Below are positions 10,981-22,334 of a stretch of DNA of 64,000 bases, piece after piece (the first letter of the stretch is position 1; every line of letters starts with the position of its first letter). The stretch lies in the NCBI RefSeq assembly GCF_029873635.1, contig NC_080428.1, positions 64,289,957-64,353,956 on the forward strand, given 5' to 3'. The notes under the pieces were generated by a model that was not told the DNA's origin, made no database searches, and saw only the letters and a program-made list of their open reading frames with translations. The translations under genes were made by a program, and so were the position numbers. The stretch comes from Malania oleifera. Its lineage: Eukaryota > Streptophyta > Magnoliopsida > Santalales > Ximeniaceae.

Positions 10981-11612
10981 TGACGACACAGACCGTATGT
11001 TTTGGGTATCGTATGTATTGGAATGGTTTTGTGAAAATATTGGAACTGTATGTAATTGTATTGAAACTGTATGGAAATGTTTTGAACTGTATCGTATTTT
11101 ATAGTGTTATGAAGTATGTAAAATAACACTGATATGCCACACACTGATATAACTTGTTTTCTTCCTTACTAAGAGGTGTCTCACCCTGAATGTACATACA
11201 ATGTTTTCAGGTCCATCAGGTAGCCGTATTTAGCATCCTAGCAATCGGAAGCAGGGGTGTCTTTAGCTACTATGAGTACGTGTTTAGGTACGAGTTTTTG
11301 GAACCGGGTTGTTGTCATGGTTTTGTAGACATCGGGAGTATGTACGGTATTTATGGGAATGTAAACTTTAGTGTTATTGGGTATGTGTATCCTAGCTTTG
11401 TACAAACTTTGGTATGGTATAGTATGTAGATAGAAACATTTCCCGCTGCGTAATTGATGAGTATGGATTTGTATGTGTATGTGTATAAGGCATCTGTGTA
11501 CCCCACGGGGTCGGACCCTTTTATTATATCGTATCATGTATGTTTAAATTGATACAGAGACAGGTACTATATTCACACTTGGGACCTACCTGCGGGTTCG
11601 GGGTGTGACAGC

Positions 11613-12060
11613 TGAATGCTCCTGCAATATTTATGGATTTGATGAATAAGATTTTTCATCCATATTTAGATCAGTTTGTGATTGTTTTTATTGATGATGT
11701 ACTGGTCTATTCGAGGAGCTATGAGGAACATAAGATACATTTGAGGCAGGTTTTGCAGATGCTCAGGGGGAAGATGTTGTATGCAAAATTCAGTAAATGT
11801 AACTTCTAACTTGAGAAACTTGTATTTTTGGGCCATGTTATCTCAGGAGACGGAATTTCTATGGATCCCAATAAAATTGATGCGATAGTGAATTGGGCTA
11901 GACCGAGGAATGTACAGGAGATCAGGAGTTTCTTGGGGTTAGTTGGTCATTACCGTTGTTTCGTTGAGGGATTCTCAGCTTTATCGGGGCCTTTGACATG
12001 ACTGACTAGGAAGAATGCCAACTTTGAATGGGACGACAGCTGTGAACAGAGTTTTCAGCA
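11613..12060 (+). pseudogene. reverse transcriptase of A2, second part (fossil)
   Basis: Similarity resumes with [15 protein letters not shown] and [16 protein letters not shown], which contains the YxDD-class catalytic block, then [18 protein letters not shown] and [16 protein letters not shown]. Broken. Confidence 0.85.
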
Positions 12061-12070
12061 ATTGAAGTAG

Positions 12071-12470
12071 ATGCTAATCACAGCACCAGTACTGACCATC
12101 CCGTCTGGGGGTGAGTGTTATACTATCTACAGTGATGCGTCCTTGAAGGGACTTGGTTGTGTATTGATGCAGCATGGCAGTGTAGTGGCATATGTGTCTA
12201 GACAGTTGAAAGAATATGAAAAGAACTACCCTATCCATGATCTTGAATTGGCTGCAGTGGTCACATATTAAAAATTTGGAGGCATTACTTGTATGGCGAG
12301 CAATATGAGATTTTCTCTGACCACAAGAGCTTAAAGTATTTCTTCACCGAGAAAGAATTGAATATGAGGCAAAGAAGGTGGTTAGAGTTGATTAAGGATT
12401 TTGATTATACTATCAGTTACCACCCAGGGAAAGCAAACTTGGTAGCTGATGCACTGAGCATAAAGTCCAA
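12071..12470 (+). pseudogene. RNase H domain of A2 (fossil)
   Basis: [54 protein letters not shown] and [20 protein letters not shown] are the standard gypsy RNase H blocks, ending in ADAL. Confidence 0.85.
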
Positions 12471-12499
12471 GGAATCAGTGCTGATGGCTATGGAGATCC

Positions 12500-14030
12500 A
12501 GTGTCCGGTCATGATGGATCTAGAGAGACTCGGCATTGAATTGATCCAGAGTAATCCTCCAGTATGTATCGCCAGCCTAGTGGTACAGCCTACTTTGCAG
12601 GAAAGAATAAAAGCGGCCCAGAAAGAAGACCTAGAATTAGTAGAGGTGATGGACAGAGTGCAGAGTGGTCAGGGGGATGAATTCAGTGTTGCAGACGACG
12701 GAGTTTTGCGGTTCCATTCCAGATTATGCATTCCTGCCGATACTGACATTAGGAAGACTATTTTGGAGGAGGCTCATAGATTTTTGTATACAGTTCATCC
12801 TGGCAGTACGAAAATGTACAGAGATCTGCGAGAGTTTTATTGGTGGAGTGGTATGAAGAGAGAAATTACCGAGTAGGTAGCCCAGTGCTTGACATTCTAG
12901 CCGGTAAAAGCTGAGCAGCAGAGGCCAGCGGGTCAGTTGCAACCATTATTTATCTCAGAGTGGAAGTGGGATCATATATCCATGGACTTCATTTTAGGGC
13001 TGTCGTCAACATCGTATGACTAGAATGCAATTTGGGTAATAGTAGACTGGTTGAGTAAGACCACCCATTTTCTCCCTATCAAGATTAGCTATTTCCTCAA
13101 CTGTTTAGCGGAGATTTACGTTCAGGTGATTGTTCATTCTCATGGAGTGCCCATATCTATAGTGTCAGATCGAGACCCCGTTTTAGGTCACAGTTCTGGA
13201 GAAGCTTGCAGGAAGCTCTAGGGTCTCAGGTATCATTTAGCATGACATTCCATCCTTAGTTAGATGGGCAGACTGAGAGGACGATACAGATACTAGAAGA
13301 TATGTTCCAAGCATGTGTATTAGATTTTGGGGGTAGTTGGACTTAGTTCATGCCGCTGGTGGAATTTGCGTATAATAACAGTTTTCATGCCAGCATTGGT
13401 ATGGCACCATTTAAGGCATTGTACGGTAGGATATGTCAATCTCCTTTATATTGGGACGAGATGGGTGAGCGGCCAGTTGTGGGGCCAGAACTGGTGCAAT
13501 AGGCGTACGATAAGGTTCAACTCATCAGGGATAGAATCAGTACAGCTCAGAGCCGATAGAAGAGTTATGTCGTCAGTCGCCACAGGAATTTGGAGTTCGA
13601 TGTGGGTGATAATGTATTTTTGAAGATAGCTCCATTAAAAGGGGTTATGAGGTTTGGTAGGAATGGTAAACTTAGCCCTAGGTTTATCGATCCGTTTGAG
13701 ATTTTAGAGAAAGTGGGGCCAGTGGCCTATAGGCTAGCTTTGCCACCTACACTATTCAGGATGCACGACGTATTCCGAGTATCTATATTGAGGAAATACA
13801 TCTTAGATCCTTCTCATATTATCAGCTATAGTGAGTTAGAGCTCAAAGATTCACTAGTTTATGAGGTACCAGTGCAGTTCTGGACAGAAAGGAACAAGAA
13901 CTGCGTAATAAGAAGATTCCTTTGGTAAAAGTTCTATGGAGGAATCATGCAATAGAAGAGGCTTCTTGGGAGCTCGAGGAACAAATTAGACAAAAATACC
14001 CGCAATTATTTCAAGAAGTCCATATGTGAT
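12500..14030 (+). pseudogene. integrase and chromodomain-like end of A2 (fossil)
   Basis: The H2C2-type N-terminal part is seen near 12760-12880 ([20 protein letters not shown]), the integrase core follows to about 13420, and the C-terminal LSPRFIDPFEILEKVGPVAYRL block lies at 13670-13750. The end EEASWELEEQIRQKYPQLF at about 13955-14015 looks like the chromodomain tail of Tekay/Del elements. Broken. Confidence 0.8.
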
Positions 14031-14269
14031 TAAGAAATGTGAGTAAATATGTAATGTTTCTTTTGCAGGTACATGTAATGCTTTAGGTAGTAAATGATAT
14101 TTTAGTTTTGGGGGAAATTTTCTTTTGTATATGTAATCTCCCAGGACTTGAAATGTAACTACTGTATTCCTCCGCCATAAGTGAGGGCAAGTAATAAAAT
14201 AAGTAGACCATTTTGCCTATTAAGGGATGATGAATTATATGGATAGTAAATTTCAAGGACGAAATTTTA

Positions 14270-14283
14270 TAAGGAGGGGAGAA
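14270..14283 (+). other. polypurine tract of A2
   Basis: TAAGGAGGGGAGAA lies immediately before the 3' LTR start TGTAAAGACCCG. This is the expected plus-strand primer site. Confidence 0.75.
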
Positions 14284-16290
14284 TGTAAAGACCCGAAGAA
14301 TAATGATACAACATTGCACTTTGGGAGTAATAATTGAGGAATTTAGATTAAGGACTCGTCGACAAATTCAGGGGATTCATCGACGAGGATAACATAGGGT
14401 CTCGCCGACGAGGGTGAGTTTCTTCGACGAGAAGATACCGAGAGGGGTTTTTGGGCAACTCTGTATTTCGTTGACGAAGGGGAGAGTTCGTCGACGAGGA
14501 GCCTTCTTGACCTTGTCGACGAGGTGACGTGGCTGGTCAATGAAGCCTAATGCCCGAACTTCATTTTTAAGTATAATTTTCGGCGCAAAACCCTCTCTCT
14601 CTCTCTCTCCTCCCTTCGGTTCTTCACCTTTCTCTCTTCAATTTCGGGCTGAATTTTCACCGGTTCGAGGATCTGAAGCCACCACGACGCTCTTGGAGAA
14701 GTTTTTTGCATACCTAACGGAGCAGATCGTCGGTGGAACTCCGTTGAAATTCATCCCTGAGTTGAGGTAAGGTTTTTTATTCGAAATTTGTTCTTTCCAC
14801 AGTTGAAGGAAATGATGTACTCGAATAAATACTGAAATTTAGTTCTGAAAATTATCATTTTCAGGGTACTGCTTAAGGTTTCCTACGGGTGTAAGACCAG
14901 TATTATAGAGGGGCTTTTCAGTTGCCAGGTAAGGGAAAGGGGATAAATTAAAACAGTTATTTTTCATTGAAATTAATATTATTTAATAGTAGAATAATTT
15001 TCTGAAAGCATGTGATTATATATGAGTATAATAGAGAAAATGTAAGTTTGGGAAAATACTACAATTGTTATAGGAAATGTGATTTCAGAACAAAATATAT
15101 GGTTTCATTCAATTCGTGTGGCGTGAATATTATTTTATAAATATATACTATATCATGTTAAGTTAGATTTGCAAAATAAAGCATGTTTACAAATCTTTTC
15201 AGGAATAACATGATAAACACAGTAAATTATGATTTCAGAATATATGATATGTTCGGTGCAAGGCTGTAATTGATGATCGGCGCAAGGCCGCAATTATTCA
15301 TGTTATTCGGCACAAGGCCGCATTCATTCATGTTTTTCGGCACGAGGCTGTAATTATTATGTTAATATAAGATTCAGAACATGTTATTATTTGATTTACG
15401 ATAAACAGTATATGTTTATATACTATATGTTATCAGAATCCGGATGTTAGTTTAGTTCAGTTTCAGGAGCACGGTACCGTAGCTTATAGATCCGATATCT
15501 ATGATTAGATTGGTGCTAACCACCCCATGAGGGGGTGGGAGATGGATAGTCGATGTGACTTTTAGTGTAGAGTGTAGACGTCCACATGTCAGTCCGGACC
15601 AGGGTGTGGCGGGCACATCGTACTTAGAGACATTTTTGACTCGGTAGTGGTCAGCCAGCCATTGTCGGGTCTCGCCTTCGGGCTGCACAGCCCCGTCATG
15701 GGGGGTAATACATGACATCAACTAGCTATACATTTTGGGTAGGTTTTAGTATAATAGATTATATCAGATAACACATGATTAGTATGATTACTTGGAAGTA
15801 TGAAATTATATGTTTATCTAACCATATTACGATTTATGCTTTATGCTATGTGAAATGTACGGTATATGTATTACAACATAAATATTCATGTTGCCATACA
15901 ACTGATTTTAATTTATCTATCCTTACTAAGAGGTGTCTCAGCCTAAGTTTAAACTATTTCAGGAAACCTAGAGAGACCGACGGGTCAGGGCCGCCACTGA
16001 GTGAGTTGAGCTTCCCTGTTAGAAGGGTAAGTTATAATCTATGATCAGAAGATTTTTGTTATAAAATCCTAGGTTTATTTTGATATTTGGAGATTGTATA
16101 TATAAATACAGTATCTATAGGAATATAGTAGACTCTAGTATTATGTAATTATTGGTTGATGAATGTGATTTACATTTACTGCTGTCTAGGTTCTGCTGTG
16201 TATGACAGGTGTCCCCGCTACCCATGAGTTTGGGTTGACTATTTTATTTATTTTGCTTTTATTATATAAATATCTAAGAAGGTCGTTACA
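14284..16290 (+). repeat. 3' LTR of A2
   Basis: It starts TGTAAAGACCCGAAG after the polypurine tract and ends AGGTCGTTACA (TGTAA...TTACA inverted ends). Length is about 2.0 kb. It has a TCGTCGACGA cluster at about 14347-14545, a (CT)n run near 14593, GGCGCAAGGCCGCA-type repeats at 15275-15350, and a GGTGTCTCA motif near 15931. Confidence 0.85.
14347..14545 (+). repeat. cluster of TCGTCGACGA palindromes in A2 LTR
   Basis: About eight copies or near-copies (TCGTCGACAA, TCATCGACGA, TCGCCGACGA, TCGTTGACGA, TTGTCGACGA and others) lie 63-262 bases into the LTR. This is the same position as in the LTRs at 9533 and 57384. Confidence 0.8.
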
Positions 16291-16887
16291 ATGGGGAGCA
16301 TGGTCCCGAGGCTAACTGGATAGAAGCAATATTTGGTAGGAAGGCAATTGCCCCACAAGAAGTTGCTGTGAAGGCCTCAAATCTAGTAGTGAAGGTTGAG
16401 GATGCAAATAATGTGGGCATCTATGAACAAAGGTCCAACGAGCTGGAGGAAAAGTTCAAAAAAATTGACCAATTGAAAAAACTGGGGAAGGAAGTACGCA
16501 ACTACCCCTTCGTGGGAGAATCATCAACCAAATATTTGGACCCTCCTTTTACCAAATAGGTAAAGATCCCTTTATCAAGTAATTTAAAAATGTCAAGTAT
16601 TGAAGGGTATGATGGCTTGACCGATCCTTTGGACCATATAGACATCTTTAGGGTGTTGATGTAATTATAAGCCGAGCCTGATGCAATCATTTGCCGAGCA
16701 TTTGCAACCACCCTAATGGGGAATGTCAGGGCATGGTATCGAATCCTAAAGCCTAACTCTATTGAATCCTTTTTCTGAAATGGAGCTTCAATTTTTCGGG
16801 CATTTTGTCAACAACAGGAAAATTGCAAAAAGCTTCAGTTCATCTAATGAGTCTTGTCCAAGGGAAAAATGAGACACTTAAGGAGTT

Positions 16888-19012
16888 TGTTGACTTTGGT
16901 GCAATCCAAGGAGGGAGGGGGGGGGGAGTGAATTTGTATTTTAAAAATTCTTCTCCCCTAGGTCAATTATCCAGCAGTAGTATTACACAACCTAGGGTCA
17001 ATCTAAAGCAGATAATGAAATGAACTAATAAACGCAGCTGAAATTTAAATTGCACAATTAAAATATTCAAGCATGCACAGTAAATCAAGTAAAGAGATAT
17101 AACACTAGATATGTTATCGAGGTTCAGCAACTATGCCTACGTCTCCGCCTTGGCTCACAAGCTGAAATATTTCACTACGGCTCACTTAACGGGTGGAGTG
17201 ACGCCGTTTACAACTAGGTCAAATTAAAGCAGGGCTAACCTCAACCTTTACACACTCTCCTTGTAGGGCAGAGTATACCCTAAACAACTTATCCTTCCGG
17301 GTTAGATCAAACCTCCTCAGGCCACGCCTGGAATACAACAAATAATTGAAATTTACGTACTATTTAAGTGCTTCTACACAAGCATATATGTACCACAATA
17401 TAATCCTATTAAATATGCACTCATAGATGATATGGATTTAATGCTCAGGTGAGATCCAATATGTAAACTCTCCAAAATGTGTGAGTGAAAGTATATGTGA
17501 GAGTTTCAACCTTTGATTCAAGTTATGATATTCAACAAACAATTTATCAAAGGAAGTTAAACACAATCCAAGTCAAATATCTCAAAGATTTTGCAAATGA
17601 AGAGCACACTAAATATTTGGATTGAGTTTGGCAAAATCAATATTAAGGATAATATGCAAGCCTTCAAGTCTTGCAATATAAGTGCCAAAACTAGCAAGCA
17701 AATATCGAGACCTTCCCAATCGAGTATTTATAAATGAAATACTATGGGAAAGATCAAATAAACAAGAACTCTCAAAATGGTTTTTCAAAATGTATGCGTT
17801 TGAGAGAGTATTTGCCAAAGGAAGGATTTGTAAAAATGTATGTAATAACCACAATCACTTCCCTTCTATCTTGCAATCGATTTGCAAGAGATGGGAACAA
17901 ATAAAACCAACACTCAATCTCAAAAGATGTTTACAAGAGAGTATGAATGAGTGTTTTCACAAATATGAGCTTGGAATGAAAATAGTATAGCAAAAGAGTA
18001 CGGAAAATTTGAGAGGAAAAATTATAATCACTTTTACTGATCAAGTTGCTAATTAGGTCAAATGAAATGCTAAAATTTTGACTATTGGGGACCTATTTGG
18101 AATTTTGAAAAATGTTTAATGACCTTTTAACCTATTTTACTCTTAATTACCATAGTTAAAAAATATGCAACTCGAGAGTTTCAGTCGACCGAGTTATAGG
18201 TTCGGTCGCCTAAACACTCACATACAAAAAGCTACTTTTGAAGTTTGGGTGCACGAGATTAAGTTCAGGTGGTTGAGGTCAAGGCGATTTTGAAAATGTC
18301 CGAGGTTCGATCACTTGAACCTAAGTTCGGTCTGCCGAACCTCTCAGTTTGGTCGTCCGAGGTCAAAATGACAGTGGAGTTCGAGCACCCGAGGATGTTG
18401 AAAAAAGTTAGGATTTGAGTTCGGTCAACCGATGACACTTAGTTCAAATTGATTCGGTCGCCCGAAGTCAGGTCAACATTATTTACTTTTCTACATTTGG
18501 TCTACCGAGGCATTTTCAACGCGCAAGTTCGGTCGCTCGAGACCCTTACACTTTTAAGATTAGGTCATGTTTATGACTTAAAGTTCACCCTTGATTACAT
18601 AGTTGATAGTGTGGATTATTCTAAGTGTTTGTGCAAGGACCTAGGGTCTATCTAAGGTCTTTTTACTTAGTACTAAAAGGCCGGTGTCGGTTGACACCGA
18701 AGGGTGATCTTTAAGGTCAATCTATGGTCTTGAGCATTTAGTTCTATCATGCATGTGATGTAGTTATTATAGACCATATTATGTTATAGGCCAAGCAAAA
18801 ATTGAATGCAAATACAATATAAAAAATGTCTTCATTCTTTTGCTTCTTCAAATGTCATATATATGAAGCACGATCTTTGTCGTCCGTATGGCCTCCTTGA
18901 GTTCCTACCATTAGTGCATGCTAAGGATGAACCTGTTCAAGAAGTTTAATGCACAGGTGAGAAACATTGGTTTTGTCATACTCAAAACGGGATCAGGCTC
19001 ATAGAGTCAACA
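16888..19012 (-). mobile_element. lone copia-type LTR, reversed, nested
   Basis: The ends are a perfect 8-base inverted pair: TGTTGACT at 16888 and AGTCAACA at 19005-19012. The flanks GAGTT (16883-16887) and TAGTT (19013-19017) are a likely 5-base target duplication with one mismatch. Gag similarity of the host element stops and resumes at these edges. The body has the GAGGTTC-CCTACGTC-CCGCCTTGGC block common to SIRE/Maximus-type LTRs, seen in the opposite sense at 59890-59950. No internal region remains. Confidence 0.75.
18187..18540 (-). repeat. cluster of TTCGGTCGCCCGAA-type palindromes
   Basis: About ten copies of a degenerate inverted repeat, TTCGG-N4-CCGAA (for example near 18203, 18325, 18450, 18527), lie in 350 bases. 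They sit roughly 470-825 bases from the transcription-side end of the reversed LTR. Confidence 0.75.
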
Positions 19013-19223
19013 TAGTTCATGTGCCGCTTTGTCAACGCCACTTTAAAGATTTGAAATCTGGATCGTGGGGTAGCTATAGCAGCTTTAACAATAAATCTTC
19101 AATTGAGGAACTTCTTAAACTCTTTGGGGAAAAAAACCCTAGCCAATATGGGGGAATTGGTCACACAAGCCCATAAATACATTGATTTATAAGAAGTCAT
19201 AACCACAAGAATAAGTCGAACTA
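19013..19223 (+). pseudogene. gag continuation of the decayed element (fossil)
   Basis: Gag-like text resumes after the reversed LTR and includes LVTQAHKYIDL and VITTRISRTMFDQ, characteristic of gypsy gag just before its C-terminal part. It ends at the next nested LTR. Broken. Confidence 0.55.
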
Positions 19224-20654
19224 TGTTTGACCAAGTGGTTAAGAGTCTTTCATTCCAACTATATTTTGATGACAACAACCCATTAGCAGTTCTTTAAGGC
19301 TACTAACCTTTTTCTCTAGTCATGATCAGCTGCACAGAATGGCACCAAAGCAATAAGTTCAAATAAGCCAGAAGCAACTCGTGACATGACCAAAAGTTCA
19401 GCCACTCAAAGGATTCATGGACTCTACATCATATGCAAGTGTGCTAAAGACTGAGTGTGAAAGTGAGAGAGATTATTTTGTAAAATCCCTTGTATATGGA
19501 GTGACTCAAATAAAGAGCAAGAAATGGGCATATCACACACACACAACAAAAACAAGTAAATCTACTTAAGGTGTACAAAAACCCTTAAAACAGACAAGGG
19601 CCTTTCTTAGAACTTAAATGGATTTTTTCTAAAGAAGTAAGAAGGGACTCGTCAACGAACACAGGGTTTCATCGATGAGTACAACACATACCTCGTCGAC
19701 GAACACAGGGTTCTCATCGATGAAAACAAACCGAGAGCCACCTGAATTCAGAACCAGCAACTCGTCGACGAATATAGGGTTTTGTCGACGAATATATTGA
19801 AGAGCTCGTTGACGAACACATGGTTCTCATCGATGAAAAGAAACTGAGACCTGTATGAATTCAGAACTAGCAACTCGTCGACGAACATAGGGCTTCGTCG
19901 ACGAATTTACTGAAGAGCTCGTCAACGAAGTACAGACCTCGTCGACGAATATCGGGCTGCAGGGTTCATTAAATGCACAAGAATGGCTAGTTTGACCCTT
20001 GTCTTGCATCAATAAATGCCCAACGGCTCTCCAGCACCCAGCTTGTCCATTTGGTGTTTAAATAAGGGTTATTATTGCATTTACTTCTCACCAAGAAAGC
20101 TCATTTACTCATCAAGATCATTTATTGTGCTTTCATTTTAGGGTTTCCCTAATACTCACTTGCCCTCTTCTTGCTGCTTTTGCTTTTGTTCTTACTCCAT
20201 TGAAAAGAGGACTTAGTGTGAGGATATTGTTTTGATACTCAGCTCAAAGGGAGCATTCAATATTGTATTCACCTCTCATTAACTACTTATAAAGAAAGGC
20301 CCTTTGTGAGCCATTGTAGGGTATCTCTAAGTGAGTACCTTGTTGAAGCTCTTTGTGAGCAGTTGTGTGTATTGGCTTCTCCGCCTGAAGGAGGATCGTA
20401 TAGTGGATTTTGGGAATCCTTAAATTGGTCTCAAGGCGTGGACATTGGCTGGGTGCCGAACCACGTTAATATCGCCGTGTTAAGTTTCTCTTCTCTCATC
20501 TCTCTTTTATACTGCTTATTCATTATGGTTTGTTGCACTTTTATATTGTGATTTTATGCACTTGTTCTTGGCAATATTTTTGTGTTTGTAGAAAATTTGT
20601 ATATCTGCAAGAAACGTCTATTCACCCCCCTCTAGACGCTCAACCGGGCCAACA
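19224..20654 (+). mobile_element. lone copia-type LTR, nested
   Basis: It starts TGTTTGACCAAG and ends GGGCCAACA. The flanks AACTA (19219-19223) and AACTG (20655-20659) give a 5-base target duplication with one mismatch. The TATTTTGATGACAAC block about 40 bases in, and the TTCACCCCCCTCTAGACGC end, match the SIRE/Maximus style of the LTR at 58663. It contains a TCGTCGACGA cluster (19645-19960). No internal region is present. Confidence 0.75.
19645..19960 (+). repeat. cluster of TCGTCGACGA palindromes in a copia-type LTR
   Basis: Twelve copies or close variants lie in 315 bases (exact TCGTCGACGA at least five times). Part of the array is duplicated at a period of about 135 bases, from CAGAACCAGCAACTCGTCG to CAGAACTAGCAACTCGTCG. 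It lies upstream of a TAAATAAGG promoter-like stretch near 20058. Confidence 0.85.
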
Positions 20655-20674
20655 AACTGATTTAAAAAGGAAGA

Positions 20675-21508
20675 GTCAGAGGGACTTGGATAAAGTTGTT
20701 AAAGAGGGGAAGGAATCAACTTATAGACTCATGATGCGTGAACCATAGTGGTGTGAACCCCAATGGTGAGAATCCCAATGATGTGAATCCCAATAGTGTG
20801 AATCAACATGCCTAGACCAACAATGACCCATCTAATGAGCATTACTCATGAGACCTTGAAGACTTGCCCATTTGATAAGCCCAGCTCATGAGGCAACAAA
20901 TGAGTGAGCACGACTCACCAGCAACGACCCATCTGATGAGCACCACTCATGAGGCCCTGAAGACTTACCCATTTGATTAGCATAGCTCATGAGGCAAGGA
21001 ATGAGTCAGCATGACTCACCCGAAAAGTACCACTCATAAGGCCTCGATGCCCAATTGATGAGCATAGCACATGAGACAAGGAAGGAGTGTCAGAGGGACT
21101 TGGATAAAGCTGTTAAAGAGGGGAAGGAATCAACTTATAGACTCACAATGCTTGAACCCAGTGGTGTGAACCTCAATGGCGAGAATCCCAATGATGCGAA
21201 TCCCAATAGTGCGAATCAACATACCTAGACCAACAATGACCCATCTAATGAGCATTGCTCATGAGACCCCGAAGACTTGCCCATTTGATAAACCTAGCTC
21301 ACGAGGCAACAAATGAGTGAGCACGACTCACCAGCAACGACCCCTCTGATAAGCACCACTCATGAGCCCTGAAGACTTACCCATTTGATTAGTATAGCTC
21401 ATGAGGCAAGGAATGAGTTAGCATGACTCACCTGCAAAGTACCACTCATGAGGCCCCAAAAATATGCCCAATTGATGAGCATAGTTCATGAGACAAGGAA
21501 GGAGTGAG
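20675..21508 (+). repeat. 414-base unit duplicated in tandem
   Basis: The block starting GTCAGAGGGACTTGG at 20675 restarts at 21089 with near-identical text. Each unit contains sub-repeats of 60-70 bases centred on ATGAGC-N-ACTCATGAG and GTGAGCACGACTCACC inverted repeats. Small differences separate the copies, so the duplication is older than very recent. Confidence 0.85.
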
Positions 21509-21599
21509 CATGACTCACCAACAATGGCCCATATGATGAACACCACTAATGAGAACCCAAAAGATGCGCCCATATTGATGAGCATTGCTCATCAGACAA

Positions 21600-22260
21600 C
21601 CAAGCACACGCCACGACTTGGATTTAGTTGACTAATGGAGATTTCGGCTAAGATAGAGCCAAAAAGCTATTTAACTGGCCCGAAGTGAGCTGAATAGTGA
21701 AGCTATCGGCTCAAATTGGGCCAAATAGTGAAGTAACGGGTTTGTGTTGAGTCAGAAGATGTAGCAACCTACTCGGGTTGAGCCAAACATTGAAGCTATC
21801 AGCTCGGATTAGGACAAAGAGTAAAGTAGTTGGCTCAAATTGAGCCAAAAGATGCAGTAACCGACTTAGATTGAGCCGAATAGTGAATGTATCCGCTCAG
21901 AATTCAGCCAAACAGTGCAGGCATTGGCTCGGATTAAGCCAAAGAGTTAAGCAATAGGATTAGATCGAGTTGAATAGTAAAGGCATTGGCTCGGATTGGG
22001 TCGTATATTGAAGCAACCATTTGAGCATAATAGTGAAGTCATCGACTCGAATTTAGCTAAACAATGAAGCATCCGGCTCGGACTAAGCCAAGCACGGAGG
22101 CAACTGACTCAAACTGAGCCAAACACTGAAGTATGCGACTCAGATTGAGCCAAAAAAGAAAGCAATCAGCTCAGATGGAGCCAACTCGTACGGTAACTAG
22201 CTCGACAAAGAACACCCAAATTGAGCTGGTTGCCTAGTAACTAGCTCGAATTACGATGAA
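21600..22260 (+). repeat. degenerate tandem repeat, about 40-base unit
   Basis: At least twelve units follow the pattern GGCTCAAATTGAGCCAAA-AGTGAAG-AAC. The core GGCTCAAATTGAGCC is a near-perfect inverted repeat. Confidence 0.8.
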
Positions 22261-22334
22261 AGCTTGTATAGTTGACCTCGAAAAGCTCTTGAATAAAAGA
22301 AACCTATTTAAAAAATTTGAGAGTAAGGGGGACA

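Larger units (their letters stand above)
9533..11612 (+). mobile_element. lone gypsy LTR nested in A2 reverse transcriptase
   Basis: It starts CGTAAGAACCCGAACCGGG, matching the LTR start at 57384 (TGTAAGAACCTGACTCGTG), and ends near GGGTGTGACA at 11610. RT similarity stops at its left edge and resumes at its right edge, so this is an insertion. The flanks AGAAT/TGAAT are a possible 5-base target duplication with one mismatch. No internal region is present. It contains a TCGTCGACGA cluster (9603-9793), TATA box, (CT)n run and short tandem repeats at 10525-10980. Confidence 0.8.
8868..16290 (+). mobile_element. Ty3/gypsy chromovirus A2, 3' part with 3' LTR, broken
   Basis: The parts in order are the tail of protease, reverse transcriptase (split by a lone LTR at 9533-11612), RNase H, integrase, a chromodomain-like end, polypurine tract and 3' LTR. 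Its left end abuts element B at 8867. The C-terminal text EEASWELEEQIRQKYPQLF is typical of chromovirus integrase chromodomains (Tekay/Del side). It is broken by several interruptions. Confidence 0.85.

Noticed and set aside
20675-22260. possible CRISPR-like array
   Set aside because: The units are contiguous tandem repeats with diverging text rather than identical repeats with unique spacers, and the genome is a plant.
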